A stretch of DNA of 64,000 nt from Anaerolineae bacterium (lineage in GTDB: Bacteria; Chloroflexota; Anaerolineae; Aggregatilineales; Phototrophicaceae). This document shows positions 34,828 through 43,354 of this stretch, piece after piece; within the stretch, counting starts at the first letter, position 1, and every line of letters begins with the position of its first letter. The stretch lies in the NCBI GenBank assembly GCA_022824365.1, contig JAJEAA010000014.1, forward strand, positions 54,466-118,465, in the 5' to 3' direction. Position numbers and translations under genes: made by a program. Under the pieces are notes generated by a model, which was given only the letters and a program-made list of their open reading frames with translations, ran no database searches and was not told where the DNA came from.

Positions 34828-35553
34828 ATGGATGAGGCGACCCGGCGATATCTGAACGCCATAAACCGCGATTTCTATCGGCTCAGCGCCGCCGAATTTG
34901 ACGCGACGCGGCAGCGAGCCTGGCGCGGCTGGGAACGGATGTTGGCCGCCGTCGACTTGCCAGTCGAGTCAGTGCTGGATATTGGCTGCGGCAACGGACG
35001 TTTCGCGCGTTTCCTCGCCGGGCGGCAGGTTCAACCTTTCACTTACCGCGGCATTGACAACTGCGCCGAACTGCTCGCCACCGCCCGCCGCCAACTCGCC
35101 GACCTGTCACAACTGGAACTGGCGCTGGTCGAGCGGGATCTGATAATCGACGACCTGGCGGGACCGCCGGCGCAGCTTGTCGCGCTCTTCGGATTGCTGC
35201 ATCATGTGCCGGGCGCTCAGGCGCGGCTGAACCTGCTGCGTTCCGCGGCTGAACTGGTCCTGCCCGGCGGCCTGCTAGTTTTTGCCGCCTGGCGCTTCTA
35301 CGAGCGTGAACGCTTTCGGGAACGCATCCTGCCCTGGGATGCTAATATTGCGGTGGAAAAACACGACTATTTGCTGGATTGGCGGCGTGGCGAGCGCGCC
35401 CGGCGCTACTGTCATTACATTGATGATGTCGAGCACGCCCAACTCATCGAGGCGACCGGCCTGTGCCCCATCGACGACTACCGCGCCGATGGCGCCGAGG
35501 GCAATCTCAACCGCTATACGGTCTTGAAGAGAATACAAGCGGAGCGAGCATGA
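34828..35553 (+). CDS. Class I SAM-dependent methyltransferase (Trm9-like)
   Basis: This 241-residue protein has a family-specific N terminus (LNAINRDFYRLSAAEFDATRQRAWRGW), like Trm9/ALKBH8-type tRNA-methyltransferase relatives. It also has motif I VLDIGCGNGRFARFLAG (about residues 50-66) and motif IV ALFGLLHHVPG. A YDYLLDWRRGERARRYCHY C-terminal part is also like that group. A wobble-uridine tRNA substrate is possible but the bacterial homologues are uncharacterised. The stop lies inside a hairpin that probably terminates both this and the converging gene. Confidence 0.78.
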   Translation: MDEATRRYLNAINRDFYRLSAAEFDATRQRAWRGWERMLAAVDLPVESVLDIGCGNGRFARFLAGRQVQPFTYRGIDNCAELLATARRQLADLSQLELALVERDLIIDDLAGPPAQLVALFGLLHHVPGAQARLNLLRSAAELVLPGGLLVFAAWRFYERERFRERILPWDANIAVEKHDYLLDWRRGERARRYCHYIDDVEHAQLIEATGLCPIDDYRADGAEGNLNRYTVLKRIQAERA

Positions 35554-35565
35554 CCCGCTCCGCTT
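35537..35565. terminator. Bidirectional hairpin between converging genes
   Basis: AAGCGGAGCG (35537-35546), a nine-base loop, and CGCTCCGCTT (35556-35565) form a perfect ten-base-pair stem. It spans the methyltransferase stop codon and precedes the 3' end of the converging gene. There is no long T run. Confidence 0.55.
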
Positions 35566-35580
35566 GAAAGACCTGCTCTA

Positions 35581-36804
35581 TCAGCAGCTGCCTTTTTGGA
35601 GGAAATAAGGCGCGGTCGCGTAGAGATTGTCGCCCTCGTTGGTCTCTCCCACCTCGTTCCGCGCGTCAACCACGACATTGATGTTATGCAATTCGTCGAC
35701 GTACACGCCCGTCGTCAAATGGCCGGCGTAGGTGCGAGTTTCTCCCGCAGCCAATGGCGATCCGCCGATCGTGACCGTGACCAAGCCACTGCCGTCCGGA
35801 CGCGAATCCCGTACCTCAATTGCGAAGCCGCTTGTCGAGGGGGCATTGCCGTCATTCGTCACGGTCGCCTGGATCTCATAGGCTTGGTTGCATATCGCCG
35901 GGTGCGGACTGATCTGCACGTGCGTAATGCGCAAATTGGCTCCTGTAGACGGTTGTACCGGCGGCGGTACGGCTGTCGGCTGCGGGATCGGCGTTGGCGG
36001 CAACGGCGGCGGATTGATCCGCGCCAAGGCGCTCAAATCGCCCTCCGGCCGCACGATGTTGGGATGGATGAAGCCGCTCCGGCCATTAGCCAACTCAACA
36101 TAGTACCAGCCGGTTCCAAAGCTGCTGATGCCTTTGATCTTCGCGGTTTCCCCTTCGCGCAAGCCGCCGACGATAACATAAAAAGTCGAGTCCCCAGCGC
36201 GCACATTGCTGTTCACCAGAGCGGTGACCCGCGGCGACGAATCCGGGGTGGCGGTCGGCTCCGGCACATCGGTCGGCTCGACTTCCGGCTCCTCGACTGC
36301 CATGTCCTCCGCTGCCGCCTCTTCCGCTGCCGGCTGCATGGCTGCGAATTCCGGCGGATTGTTCTCTACGCGTATCGGGCTGACGCGGAAATAGGTCGGC
36401 GTCTCGGCATCGGTGTTGATAGTCAGACGCAATTCGTATAAGCCGTCGCGGAGCGTCACTGTATTCCAACTGCCCAGAACATCGTCCTCGATTGGCGCAA
36501 TCCGCGGCAGAGTCGCGGGGAACCATTGACTCGCTTCTTCGCTTTCTTCATCCGTCATCATGTCCAATGAGAGCGGCTGAAACTCTACGAAGAAATTGCG
36601 CATGCCCTCTACAGTCACTGTGCCGCGAATATCGACGCTGCCGCGCACGACATAAACCGGCGGCGGAAAACTGATATTCGCCTCCGCGTTGACCATATCC
36701 GGATCCGTAGGCTCAATGACTTGAGCATCGTCCTGGCCAATCGCCAATGGCGACAGTAGCAACAATGCAAAAATGAGATATAGGAGTGTCGGACTTCGTT
36801 TCAT
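35581..36804 (-). CDS. Secreted SH3b and CARDB-domain protein
   Basis: This 407-residue protein has a signal peptide (LLYLIFALLLLSPLAIG) and an N-terminal beta domain (about 40-150, PVYVVRGSVDIRGTVTVEG...). A Glu/Ala/Pro linker precedes a bacterial SH3b domain (NSNVRAGDSTFYVIVGGLREG ... GRSGFIHPNIV; about 200-260). A Pro-rich linker and a CARDB-like Ig-fold (TVTNDGNAPSTSGFAIEVRD ... DARNEVGETNEGDN) end in Cys. A strong AGGAGG precedes the ATG. It is probably anchored or loosely bound outside the membrane, with SH3b binding peptidoglycan. Confidence 0.82.
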   Translation of the reverse strand: MKRSPTLLYLIFALLLLSPLAIGQDDAQVIEPTDPDMVNAEANISFPPPVYVVRGSVDIRGTVTVEGMRNFFVEFQPLSLDMMTDEESEEASQWFPATLPRIAPIEDDVLGSWNTVTLRDGLYELRLTINTDAETPTYFRVSPIRVENNPPEFAAMQPAAEEAAAEDMAVEEPEVEPTDVPEPTATPDSSPRVTALVNSNVRAGDSTFYVIVGGLREGETAKIKGISSFGTGWYYVELANGRSGFIHPNIVRPEGDLSALARINPPPLPPTPIPQPTAVPPPVQPSTGANLRITHVQISPHPAICNQAYEIQATVTNDGNAPSTSGFAIEVRDSRPDGSGLVTVTIGGSPLAAGETRTYAGHLTTGVYVDELHNINVVVDARNEVGETNEGDNLYATAPYFLQKGSC

Positions 36805-37035
36805 TATTCAGCCTCCTGAAGCTGGCCAGCTTGAACCATACATTTCGAATCTCATGTATATCTATAATATGCCAAAATCTCTGAATGCGCTTGTCCCAAA
36901 TCAAATGTCTCATGTTGACCTTGCCACATCGGTCCCAGCGCCAACAAAAGCGACACTACCATCAGGCGCGCATTTCCAGTAGGCTCTGCGCATAGACGCT
37001 GCAAGCCGCCCGGTCGAACATAACTGACGCCTGAT

Positions 37036-37725
37036 ATGAACGCTCCCGCCATCGTCCAAGTGCGCGACCTGTTCAAGACCTACTACGAGGGCGATTCCGC
37101 TTTGACTGTATTCGACGGCGTCAGCTTCGATATCGCGGAAGGGGAATTCTTCGCCATGATCGGCGCGAGCGGCAGCGGCAAAAGCACCTTGCTCAACTTG
37201 CTCAGCGGCATAGACAAGCCCGACCGAGGCGCGATCGTCATTAACGGCACGGACATCACTGCTCTCGATGACCGGCGGCAGACGCTTTACCGTCGCGACC
37301 ATATCGGCATCGTCTTTCAATTCTTCAATTTGATCCCAACCCTGACGGTGCTGGAGAATATCACGCTGCCCAAAGAATTGGCCGGCTCGCGACATAAAGC
37401 AAGCGAGCCGCGCGCGCGCATCCTGCTGGAGCAGGTCGGCTTGGCGGACCGCGCCGACGCCTTCCCAGACAAGCTCAGTGGCGGCGAGCAGCAACGCGTC
37501 GCCATCGCCCGCGCCCTCCTGCCCGAACCCAAACTTGTCTTCGCCGATGAACCCACCGGCAACCTCGACGATGAAACCGGCGCCCAAGTGCTGGATATCT
37601 TGCTTCGCCTGACCCGTCATGCTGGCAAAACGCTGCTTATGGCGACTCACAGTATGGATATCGTCAGATACGCCGATCGTGTCTGCCGCATCCACGACGG
37701 ACAACTGCGGATCGAGCCCGCCTGA
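37036..37725 (+). CDS. ABC transporter ATP-binding protein (LolD/MacB type), orphan
   Basis: This 229-residue ATPase has Walker [11 protein letters not shown]-loop [20 protein letters not shown], signature [15 protein letters not shown], Walker [13 protein letters not shown] and switch His MATHSMD. The '[16 protein letters not shown]' text is diagnostic of the LolD/MacB/FtsE-like group. These ATPases drive membrane-extraction or efflux permeases with a periplasmic domain. No such permease lies next to it, so it is an orphan at this locus. Family certain, system unknown. Confidence 0.9.
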   Translation: MNAPAIVQVRDLFKTYYEGDSALTVFDGVSFDIAEGEFFAMIGASGSGKSTLLNLLSGIDKPDRGAIVINGTDITALDDRRQTLYRRDHIGIVFQFFNLIPTLTVLENITLPKELAGSRHKASEPRARILLEQVGLADRADAFPDKLSGGEQQRVAIARALLPEPKLVFADEPTGNLDDETGAQVLDILLRLTRHAGKTLLMATHSMDIVRYADRVCRIHDGQLRIEPA

Positions 37726-37885
37726 CGAAAGCCGCCGCGCGTCTTGGCTATTTGCGTAGCTCGTTCACTGTTATCCGCTCCGTTTTGAGCGCGGCGCGAT
37801 CGTAGAAATGTGACAAGCTCGGCTGTCGTTGCGCTGGGACTTTGGGGCAATTCACGGTAACATATACACAAGGTAGACGCCTGCT

Positions 37886-37913
37886 TTGAAACGTCTATTA
37901 TCTGCCTTATACT
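37886..37913 (+). promoter_or_regulatory. Candidate promoter for the HEAT-repeat protein
   Basis: TTGAAA (37886-37891), a 16-base spacer, and TATACT (37908-37913) lie about 60 bases ahead of the ATG at 37976. Confidence 0.5.
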
Positions 37914-37975
37914 GAATGCAATTATGGACAACAGGCATACTGGCATAACCATCCCCGGGCGAAAGGCTGACGCCG

Positions 37976-38416
37976 ATGACCGACCAAGGCGCCGATAACA
38001 AAGTAAAGTCCATCCTCTCCGAGTTGCGCGATGTCAACAAGGATCGCCGGCGCACCGCCGTTATGAAGTTGGGCATGGTCGGCGGCGATCAGGCTGTCCG
38101 CACCCTTATTAGCATCGTGGACAATGGCCAGGAAGACCTCATTGTGCGCGGCCGGGCTGCGCTCATGCTCGGCAAGCTGAAAGACGACCGCGCCGTCCCC
38201 CATTTGATTCGCGCTCTCGAAGCGCCCGGTTTCCTCACCCCGTATCACGCCGCTCAAGCCCTCGGCAAAATTGGCGATCCGCGCGCTGTGGACGCCTTGC
38301 TTGACTTTGCCGGCGCCAGCCGCGACAAAACCCGCGACGCGGCGATGCAGGCGCTGCGAGATCTTGGTTACGATATTGAGGCAGCCGCTTTCGCCGATCG
38401 TCGTCCACCGATTTAG
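37976..38416 (+). CDS. HEAT-repeat protein
   Basis: This 146-residue helical repeat protein has HEAT-like units: DRRRTAVMKLGMVGGDQAVRTLI, LIVRGRAALMLGKLKDDRAVPHLIRAL, TPYHAAQALGKIGDPRAVDALLDFA and TRDAAMQALRDLGYD. The repeats 'A...LG...D.rAv..L' match PBS-lyase HEAT repeats. It probably is a protein-interaction scaffold. A plausible sigma-70 promoter is upstream. Nothing in its surroundings tells the partner. Confidence 0.85.
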   Translation: MTDQGADNKVKSILSELRDVNKDRRRTAVMKLGMVGGDQAVRTLISIVDNGQEDLIVRGRAALMLGKLKDDRAVPHLIRALEAPGFLTPYHAAQALGKIGDPRAVDALLDFAGASRDKTRDAAMQALRDLGYDIEAAAFADRRPPI

Positions 38417-38557
38417 GAACTCAAGTTGCGCTTGTGACTAAAAACAAAGTCGGAACTCAATGCCCCGACCATCGATCCTGGTTACGCGTTCTGCGCTGCC
38501 CGTCCCTTCTGGACAGCTTTATAAAGCCCGTGAAAACATAGGGAGGATCCATATTCC

Positions 38558-40261
38558 GTGAACGAGATCGTCATCGTTGACGCCATCAAAACGCCGATCG
38601 GCAAACGGAATCGCTGGCTGCGCGAACCGCATCCGGTCTCGCTGGGCGCCCATGTGACAAGGTCCTTGCTGGAGCGCAACTCGCTGGATAAGCGCTCTAT
38701 TCAAAGCGTACTCAGGTTCCCCGCCGAGATATTGACCAAGACGCTCCATCGACGCCGGCATTTGAATGCGCTTCTGCTGCTAATGCTTGTCGCTTACATA
38801 TTTCGACTCGCGCTTGTCGCCAATGGCGGCCAATTCTATTTCCCGGACGAACTCAGGTATATGCCGTCCGTAGTTGTCGCTGACAACATTTTCGCCGGTG
38901 ATTACAAAAGCGCCATAGGTAGCCTGCTGCAGTACCGTTTGCATGCCGGCGCCACCACGGCGAGGCTTATTCCCGCCTATTTGCACCGGCTCGCTTTTGC
39001 GATTCATGATGATACTGGCTTGACTTGGGACGAATACTGGCAAAATCAAACCGCTGATTTTCGCTTCTCAGCCATCTTTTTCGCCCTTCCCTCAGTGCTA
39101 TCCATCGGCATGATCTATCTGATAGCGCTAAATGCCGGCGCCAACCGGGACGAAGCGCTTTTGGCCGCGTTTCTGCTCGCAACATCAAATTCCTGGTTCA
39201 TATATTCTCGGCATTTCCTGCCATACGACGCATCCCTCCTGCTTGGGCTTGTTGCGCTATATGCGGTTCTGCGCCTGCGCGACTCTGGTTTCAAAGGCGC
39301 CATGGTGGTCGGGATGCTGCTATTCTGCTCCTTTTGGGTCTACTTTACGCATTACTTCCTTATGTTCGCCATCGCCTTTCTTTTCTGCGTCCTCCTGGCG
39401 CGCAAACCACTGGACCTTGTTCTGCGGACTGTGGCGATTTTCGTCGGCGCGTCCGTCTTCCTGCTGCCCATCCTGCTTTATAGCTACCTGATTCTGGAGA
39501 TTGACGTGTTTGACCGTATGCAAACTCTGGGATTCGCAACGGTTGGGGATTATGACGAAGGTCCCGTATTGCCTTTTCTGTACTTTCGCGACGCGGAAGG
39601 CGCGACTTCAGTTGTTTGGCTCGGAGGCCTGTTCCTGGCGATCATTCAACTCATCCGCCGACGATCTGACTATCGACATCGCGCGTTTCGCTGGCTGGCC
39701 TGTCTTCTTTTTCTCTATCTGTTGATGTCTCTATTCTCTTCCGGCTTGCATATTCTCGCCCTCGCCGGGCGTTTCGTCCGGCCTATGATTCCATTTATCG
39801 TGTTGATCAGCACCTATGCTTTTACTCCCTTGCTGAAGCGGCTTGGAGCCAAGCTTGCAATCCTGCTGTTGCTTGCTCTGTCCGTGATTTGCGTGAATAA
39901 TTTCCTCGCCGCGATTAACCAGCCATTTTATCGCGAAGTCGCCAGGGACGTATTGAACGCATACGATTCGGTTTCATTTGAAAGCACATTCTCGCCGCCC
40001 GCAAAGACATATAATTTTGCCAATCCCAAGCTTGAAGGCGCGCGCTACCTCCTGGTGAACGCCGGTTTTTATCACCCGGTAACTGAAATGACAGAACGCC
40101 CTGCTGGACAGGTCATTCTGAAAATCTCCCACCCCTATAACTTTAAGCCGTTTCAATATGAACACGCGACCTTCCTTCGGCGAGCGAGAGAAATTATCAA
40201 TAAAGATGGCGTATTTATCTATCTGATTGACACGCAATCGCTGACAGTGGATTCCTCCTAA
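38558..40261 (+). CDS. Chimeric ORF: thiolase 5' fragment fused to GT-C (family 39-like) membrane glycosyltransferase
   Basis: This 567-residue ORF starts at GTG behind GGGAGGAT. The first 50 or so residues (from MNEIVIVDAIKTPIGK to NSLDKRS) closely copy the N terminus of the full thiolase gene 1.7 kb downstream (DNA about 90 percent identical by eye across 38558-38707). After residue 50 it changes to a polytopic protein with many hydrophobic segments and an early FYFPDELRYMP motif, the acidic first loop of PMT/ArnT-type GT-C glycosyltransferases. The thiolase part lacks any catalytic residue. The native start of the membrane protein seems lost. It may be a functional fusion, or expressed from an internal start. 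Confidence 0.75.
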   Translation: MNEIVIVDAIKTPIGKRNRWLREPHPVSLGAHVTRSLLERNSLDKRSIQSVLRFPAEILTKTLHRRRHLNALLLLMLVAYIFRLALVANGGQFYFPDELRYMPSVVVADNIFAGDYKSAIGSLLQYRLHAGATTARLIPAYLHRLAFAIHDDTGLTWDEYWQNQTADFRFSAIFFALPSVLSIGMIYLIALNAGANRDEALLAAFLLATSNSWFIYSRHFLPYDASLLLGLVALYAVLRLRDSGFKGAMVVGMLLFCSFWVYFTHYFLMFAIAFLFCVLLARKPLDLVLRTVAIFVGASVFLLPILLYSYLILEIDVFDRMQTLGFATVGDYDEGPVLPFLYFRDAEGATSVVWLGGLFLAIIQLIRRRSDYRHRAFRWLACLLFLYLLMSLFSSGLHILALAGRFVRPMIPFIVLISTYAFTPLLKRLGAKLAILLLLALSVICVNNFLAAINQPFYREVARDVLNAYDSVSFESTFSPPAKTYNFANPKLEGARYLLVNAGFYHPVTEMTERPAGQVILKISHPYNFKPFQYEHATFLRRAREIINKDGVFIYLIDTQSLTVDSS

Positions 40262-40282
40262 ACAGGAGAGAATTGTTTCGAT

Positions 40283-41473
40283 ATGTTATCTATTTTCAAA
40301 GCGAACGCCATGAACGAGATCGTCATCATTGACGCCATCAGAACGCCGCTCGGCAAAAGGGACGGCTGGCTGCGCGAACTGCATCCGGTCTCGCTGGGCG
40401 CCCATGTGACAAAGTCCTTGCTGGAGCGCAACTCGCTGGATAAGCGCAGCGTCGACCACCTGCTTTTCGGCTGCGTCAGTCAGGTTGCTGAACAGACAAT
40501 GAACATCGCCCGCAATATCGTCCTCGATGCCGAGTTGCCAATTGAAGCGCCGGCGACCACAATCGATTTTCAATGCGGCAGCAGCCAGCAAGCGATTCAT
40601 CTGGCGGCCGCTATGATCGCCTCGGCTCAAGCCGACCTGATCATCGCCGGCGGCGTGGAAAGCATGACTCGCGTTCCGATGGGCTCCAGCCTGGGCGATA
40701 GCGGCGCGCTGCCATTCACCGACAGCATCATGGAAGCCTACAACATGATCCCGCAAGGCATCGCCTCCGACGAGATCGCCGCCAAATGGGGCATCACGCG
40801 GGAAGCCATGGACACGCTGAGCCTGGAAAGCCATCGCCGCGCCTGGCAAGCCACTCAAGCCGGCATCCTGCGCCGGGAAATCGCGCCCGTCGAAGGCTTT
40901 GACGAAGACGGCAATCGCTTCACGGTTGAGCGCGATCAAGGCATTCGGCCGAACAGCACACTGGAAAGAATGGCGGCGCTGGCGCCGGTCTTCACGCCCG
41001 AAGGCCTGACCACCGCTGGCAACAGCAGCCAAATCAGCGATGGCGCGGCCGCCCTCCTGGTCACCAGTACGCGCCGAGCGCGGCAGCTTGGCTTGTCGCC
41101 CCGGGCCCGCATCGTCGATGTCGCCACCGTCGGCAGCGACCCGCACCTCATGCTTACCGGTCCCATCGCCGCCACCGAGAAGGTCCTGCGCCGCGCCGGC
41201 CTGGCGCTGCAAGATATCGATGTCTTCGAAATCAACGAAGCCTTCGCTTCCGTCCCGCGGATATGGGAAAAAGACACCGGCGGCGATCTGAACAAAGTGA
41301 ATATCCACGGCGGCGCTATTGCCCTGGGTCATCCGCTGGGCGGCTCCGGCGCGCGCCTGATGACAGCGCTGATCAACGCGTTGGAAACAACCGGCGGGCG
41401 CTACGGCCTGCAGACCATGTGCTGCGGCGGCGGCATGGCGACAGCCAGCATCATTGAGCGCATCGACAGCTAA
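40283..41473 (+). CDS. Acetyl-CoA acetyltransferase (thiolase)
   Basis: This 396-residue thiolase carries the nucleophilic Cys in TIDFQCGSSQQAIH (about residue 98), the His in GGAIALGHPLGGSGARL (about 352), and the second Cys in MCCGGGMATA (about 384). It condenses two acetyl-CoA or cleaves 3-ketoacyl-CoA. I use the ATG at 40283 because ACAGGAGAG lies upstream; ATG 40310 (MNEIVI) matches the usual thiolase N terminus and is an alternative. Its first 50 codons are duplicated at 38558. No other beta-oxidation gene is adjacent. Confidence 0.93.
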   Translation: MLSIFKANAMNEIVIIDAIRTPLGKRDGWLRELHPVSLGAHVTKSLLERNSLDKRSVDHLLFGCVSQVAEQTMNIARNIVLDAELPIEAPATTIDFQCGSSQQAIHLAAAMIASAQADLIIAGGVESMTRVPMGSSLGDSGALPFTDSIMEAYNMIPQGIASDEIAAKWGITREAMDTLSLESHRRAWQATQAGILRREIAPVEGFDEDGNRFTVERDQGIRPNSTLERMAALAPVFTPEGLTTAGNSSQISDGAAALLVTSTRRARQLGLSPRARIVDVATVGSDPHLMLTGPIAATEKVLRRAGLALQDIDVFEINEAFASVPRIWEKDTGGDLNKVNIHGGAIALGHPLGGSGARLMTALINALETTGGRYGLQTMCCGGGMATASIIERIDS

Positions 41474-41538
41474 TCCACTCTTTTAAGTCCTCCCGCCCAT
41501 TCGCGGAGATCTTGAAGACCCTCCCCCGGAATGCAAAA

Positions 41539-41579
41539 GAGATGCCCGCCGCGAAAGGGGGAGCCGCAGCAGGCATCTC
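41539..41579. terminator. Strong inverted repeat downstream of the thiolase gene
   Basis: GAGATGCCCGC (41539-41549) pairs with GCAGGCATCTC (41569-41579) with one mismatch. It is followed by AT-rich sequence without a T run. It lies in the 282-base gap between convergent genes and probably acts as a terminator or mRNA stabiliser. Nothing else was found in the gap. Confidence 0.45.
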
Positions 41580-41755
41580 GAGTTTACAGGGCGCGACTTG
41601 ATTATTGCAATGAAAGCAAATCTGGTTTCAGTAATTCTTCATACTGAAGGCCATCGCGCTGCTGCACCTTAAATTCTAGGCACATATATTAAGTAAATCG
41701 AACATGGAGATAAGAATAATGTTTCTAAAATTAACAGGAACTAACCTAAACTTGA

Positions 41756-42877
41756 TTACCCGCCGTTCCCGTTGTCACGAACTCCTATCGGCAAGGGTGT
41801 GCCCGCCGGCGCGCCAGCGGTTTGCCCGCCGTCTTCAGGCGGCAGCGCGCTACAAGCTTCCGCCGCTTCCCCCTGCTTCGCCGTCAAGACCCCGCGGCTC
41901 ACCGGGCTGTAATTCGGTTGCAGCGCCAAAGCCGCTGCGTATTGCTCCCGCGCCAGGCAGGCCTCGCCCTCCAGAAGCAGCGCATCGGCGTAATAGCGCA
42001 GCGCATCCTGCAATTCGCCGACCACCTGCCCGTTCATGTAGTTCCGATTGTGCTGATAGACGATCTCGCTGAAGCGGCGAACCGCTTCCGCGGGATTTGT
42101 GTTTTTGTAGCGGCGTCCGATCAGAAAAATTTCGGCGACATAACGTTCATAGTTCAGTTCGCCAATATCCCCGTATGCTTCCGCCCGCTCCGTCAGGACG
42201 ATCGCTTCCGACAACTTGAAGCTGCGGTACAAGGCAAGCGCTTGCGCCGTTAAGGCTTCGAGCAGCATATTGCGCACCCGCTCTCGCTGATAGCTCTCGT
42301 CGATGCTCACGATCGCCTCAAGCGTCTCTATCGCAGCCGTGAAATTCTGCTCTTGATAATCACGAGTAGCATCCGCCAGCAGCGCGTCAAGATCGAAATC
42401 CCATTCCTCGTCGCTGCTGATTTCAGTGGCAGCCGGCTCCACCGCCAGCGCGGCTAGGGTCGCCGTCGGCGCGAAAGTCTGCGTGGGCAGAGCCGTTTGA
42501 GTTGGAGAGGAAGTTGGGCTGGGCTGCGCCAGCATGGAGGCTGCGGTCGCCGTCGGCGCGAAACTGAGCAAGCAGTCCGGCGCTGGCTGCAAGCGCTTTA
42601 GCCATTCTATGCGCGAACGAGCCAGGTCGAATTGCTTATCCGCCAGGTTCTGCGCCAGCAGATCGCACTGCTCCTGCAATTCCGCCTCAGCGGTTCCGGT
42701 GGCATTCGTCCGCGCTGCCTCCACGCCAGACCCCCAACCGGCGTAGGCGGCCGCCAAGACGATGGCAAGCGCCAGGAACAGACCGAAGCCAGCGGCCATA
42801 AACCACAGCAGGCAACTCGTCCGCCGCCGCCTCTTGCGCTGACCGTAATCAACCACTTGCGCTTGATCTGGTTTCAA
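41756..42877 (-). CDS. Membrane-anchored TPR-like protein
   Basis: This 373-residue protein has a short basic cytoplasmic start (QRKRRRRTS) and one membrane segment (LLWFMAAGFGLFLALAIVLAAAYAG, about residues 23-47). A Ser/Thr/Pro/Ala low-complexity linker follows (about 108-150). A helical region then carries TPR-like pairs (LLADATRDYQEQNFTAAIETL, ALYRSFKLSEAIVLTERAEAYG, LLLEGEACLAREQYAAALAL). It is likely exposed outside the membrane as a protein-interaction platform. Related to widespread Chloroflexota 'TPTPT' linker proteins. Function unknown. Confidence 0.7.
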   Translation of the reverse strand: MKPDQAQVVDYGQRKRRRRTSCLLWFMAAGFGLFLALAIVLAAAYAGWGSGVEAARTNATGTAEAELQEQCDLLAQNLADKQFDLARSRIEWLKRLQPAPDCLLSFAPTATAASMLAQPSPTSSPTQTALPTQTFAPTATLAALAVEPAATEISSDEEWDFDLDALLADATRDYQEQNFTAAIETLEAIVSIDESYQRERVRNMLLEALTAQALALYRSFKLSEAIVLTERAEAYGDIGELNYERYVAEIFLIGRRYKNTNPAEAVRRFSEIVYQHNRNYMNGQVVGELQDALRYYADALLLEGEACLAREQYAAALALQPNYSPVSRGVLTAKQGEAAEACSALPPEDGGQTAGAPAGTPLPIGVRDNGNGG

Positions 42878-43122
42878 GTCGACTTCCGTTTCAAGATTCG
42901 CTCATTACCGGTCCTGGCCGCCCGTGCGCCATCGGGCGGCGCGCATTATAGTTCAGCGTTTCCCCGCGCGCCAGCCGACCCCGATACCTTTATCATAAAC
43001 TTGCTCGCGCGGAGGGACACGGGTTTCTCTGTGTTCTCTGTGGTTAAATTTCAGTTTGATTTTTCTCGTCCCGGCAGATGTCAATGTTGAAGCGCTTGCT
43101 CTTCTGCAACCGTAGCCCTCGC

Positions 43123-43152
43123 TTGACGAGCGCCCGCGTCCCATGTTACACT
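43123..43152 (+). promoter_or_regulatory. Promoter for the metG leader
   Basis: TTGACG (43123-43128), an 18-base spacer, and TGTTACACT with TACACT at 43147-43152. The next ATG (43159) lies six bases after the -10, at the expected transcription start, so the leader peptide would be leaderless. Confidence 0.6.
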
Positions 43153-43158
43153 CCCCGC

Positions 43159-43239
43159 ATGAATACGCAGCAGCCGAAGCTCACGCCTATGCGGATGCCC
43201 TCCGTCCATATTGACAGACGGCTGTTGCAGTTCGCCTAG
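43159..43239 (+). CDS. Putative metG leader peptide (26 codons, with ATG-CGG-ATG)
   Basis: This short frame runs from ATG 43159 to TAG 43239. It encodes 26 residues beginning MNTQQPKLTPMRM, with Met codons at positions 11 and 13 (43189-43191 and 43195-43197) just ahead of a set of mutually exclusive hairpins. Stalling of a ribosome at those codons when charged Met-tRNA is scarce would cover 43202-43206 and favour the antiterminator. No ribosome-binding site is seen; leaderless initiation is proposed. Inferred from structure, not from homology. Confidence 0.55.
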   Translation: MNTQQPKLTPMRMPSVHIDRRLLQFA

Positions 43240-43290
43240 GTTACGCAGTACCCAACACCACTACCGTCTGTCAGCGACAGGCGGTTTTTT
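43202..43290 (+). promoter_or_regulatory. metG transcription attenuator (protector, antiterminator and terminator hairpins)
   Basis: Segment 1 CCGTC (43202-43206) can pair with GACGG (43217-43221), forming a protector. Segment 2 GACAGACGG (43213-43221) pairs perfectly over nine bases with segment 3 CCGTCTGTC (43264-43272), forming an antiterminator. Segment 3 pairs with segment 4 GACAGGCGG (43276-43284; one G-U pair) and is followed by TTTTTT (43285-43290), forming an intrinsic terminator. The terminator lies 64 bases before the metG ATG. Confidence 0.75.
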
Positions 43291-43354
43291 GTTGTATGGT
43301 CGCTTCATGCGCCGAATCGAGCGGCTTCTTAATCAGTAAGCGGGAGCAAGTCTT

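Noticed and set aside
43014..43060. 'TTTCTCTGTGTTCTCTGTGGTTAAATTTC' style strings, also near 59840 and 28850
   Set aside because: Recurring intergenic phrase without a consistent boundary here. Not enough to define a repeat family from this window.
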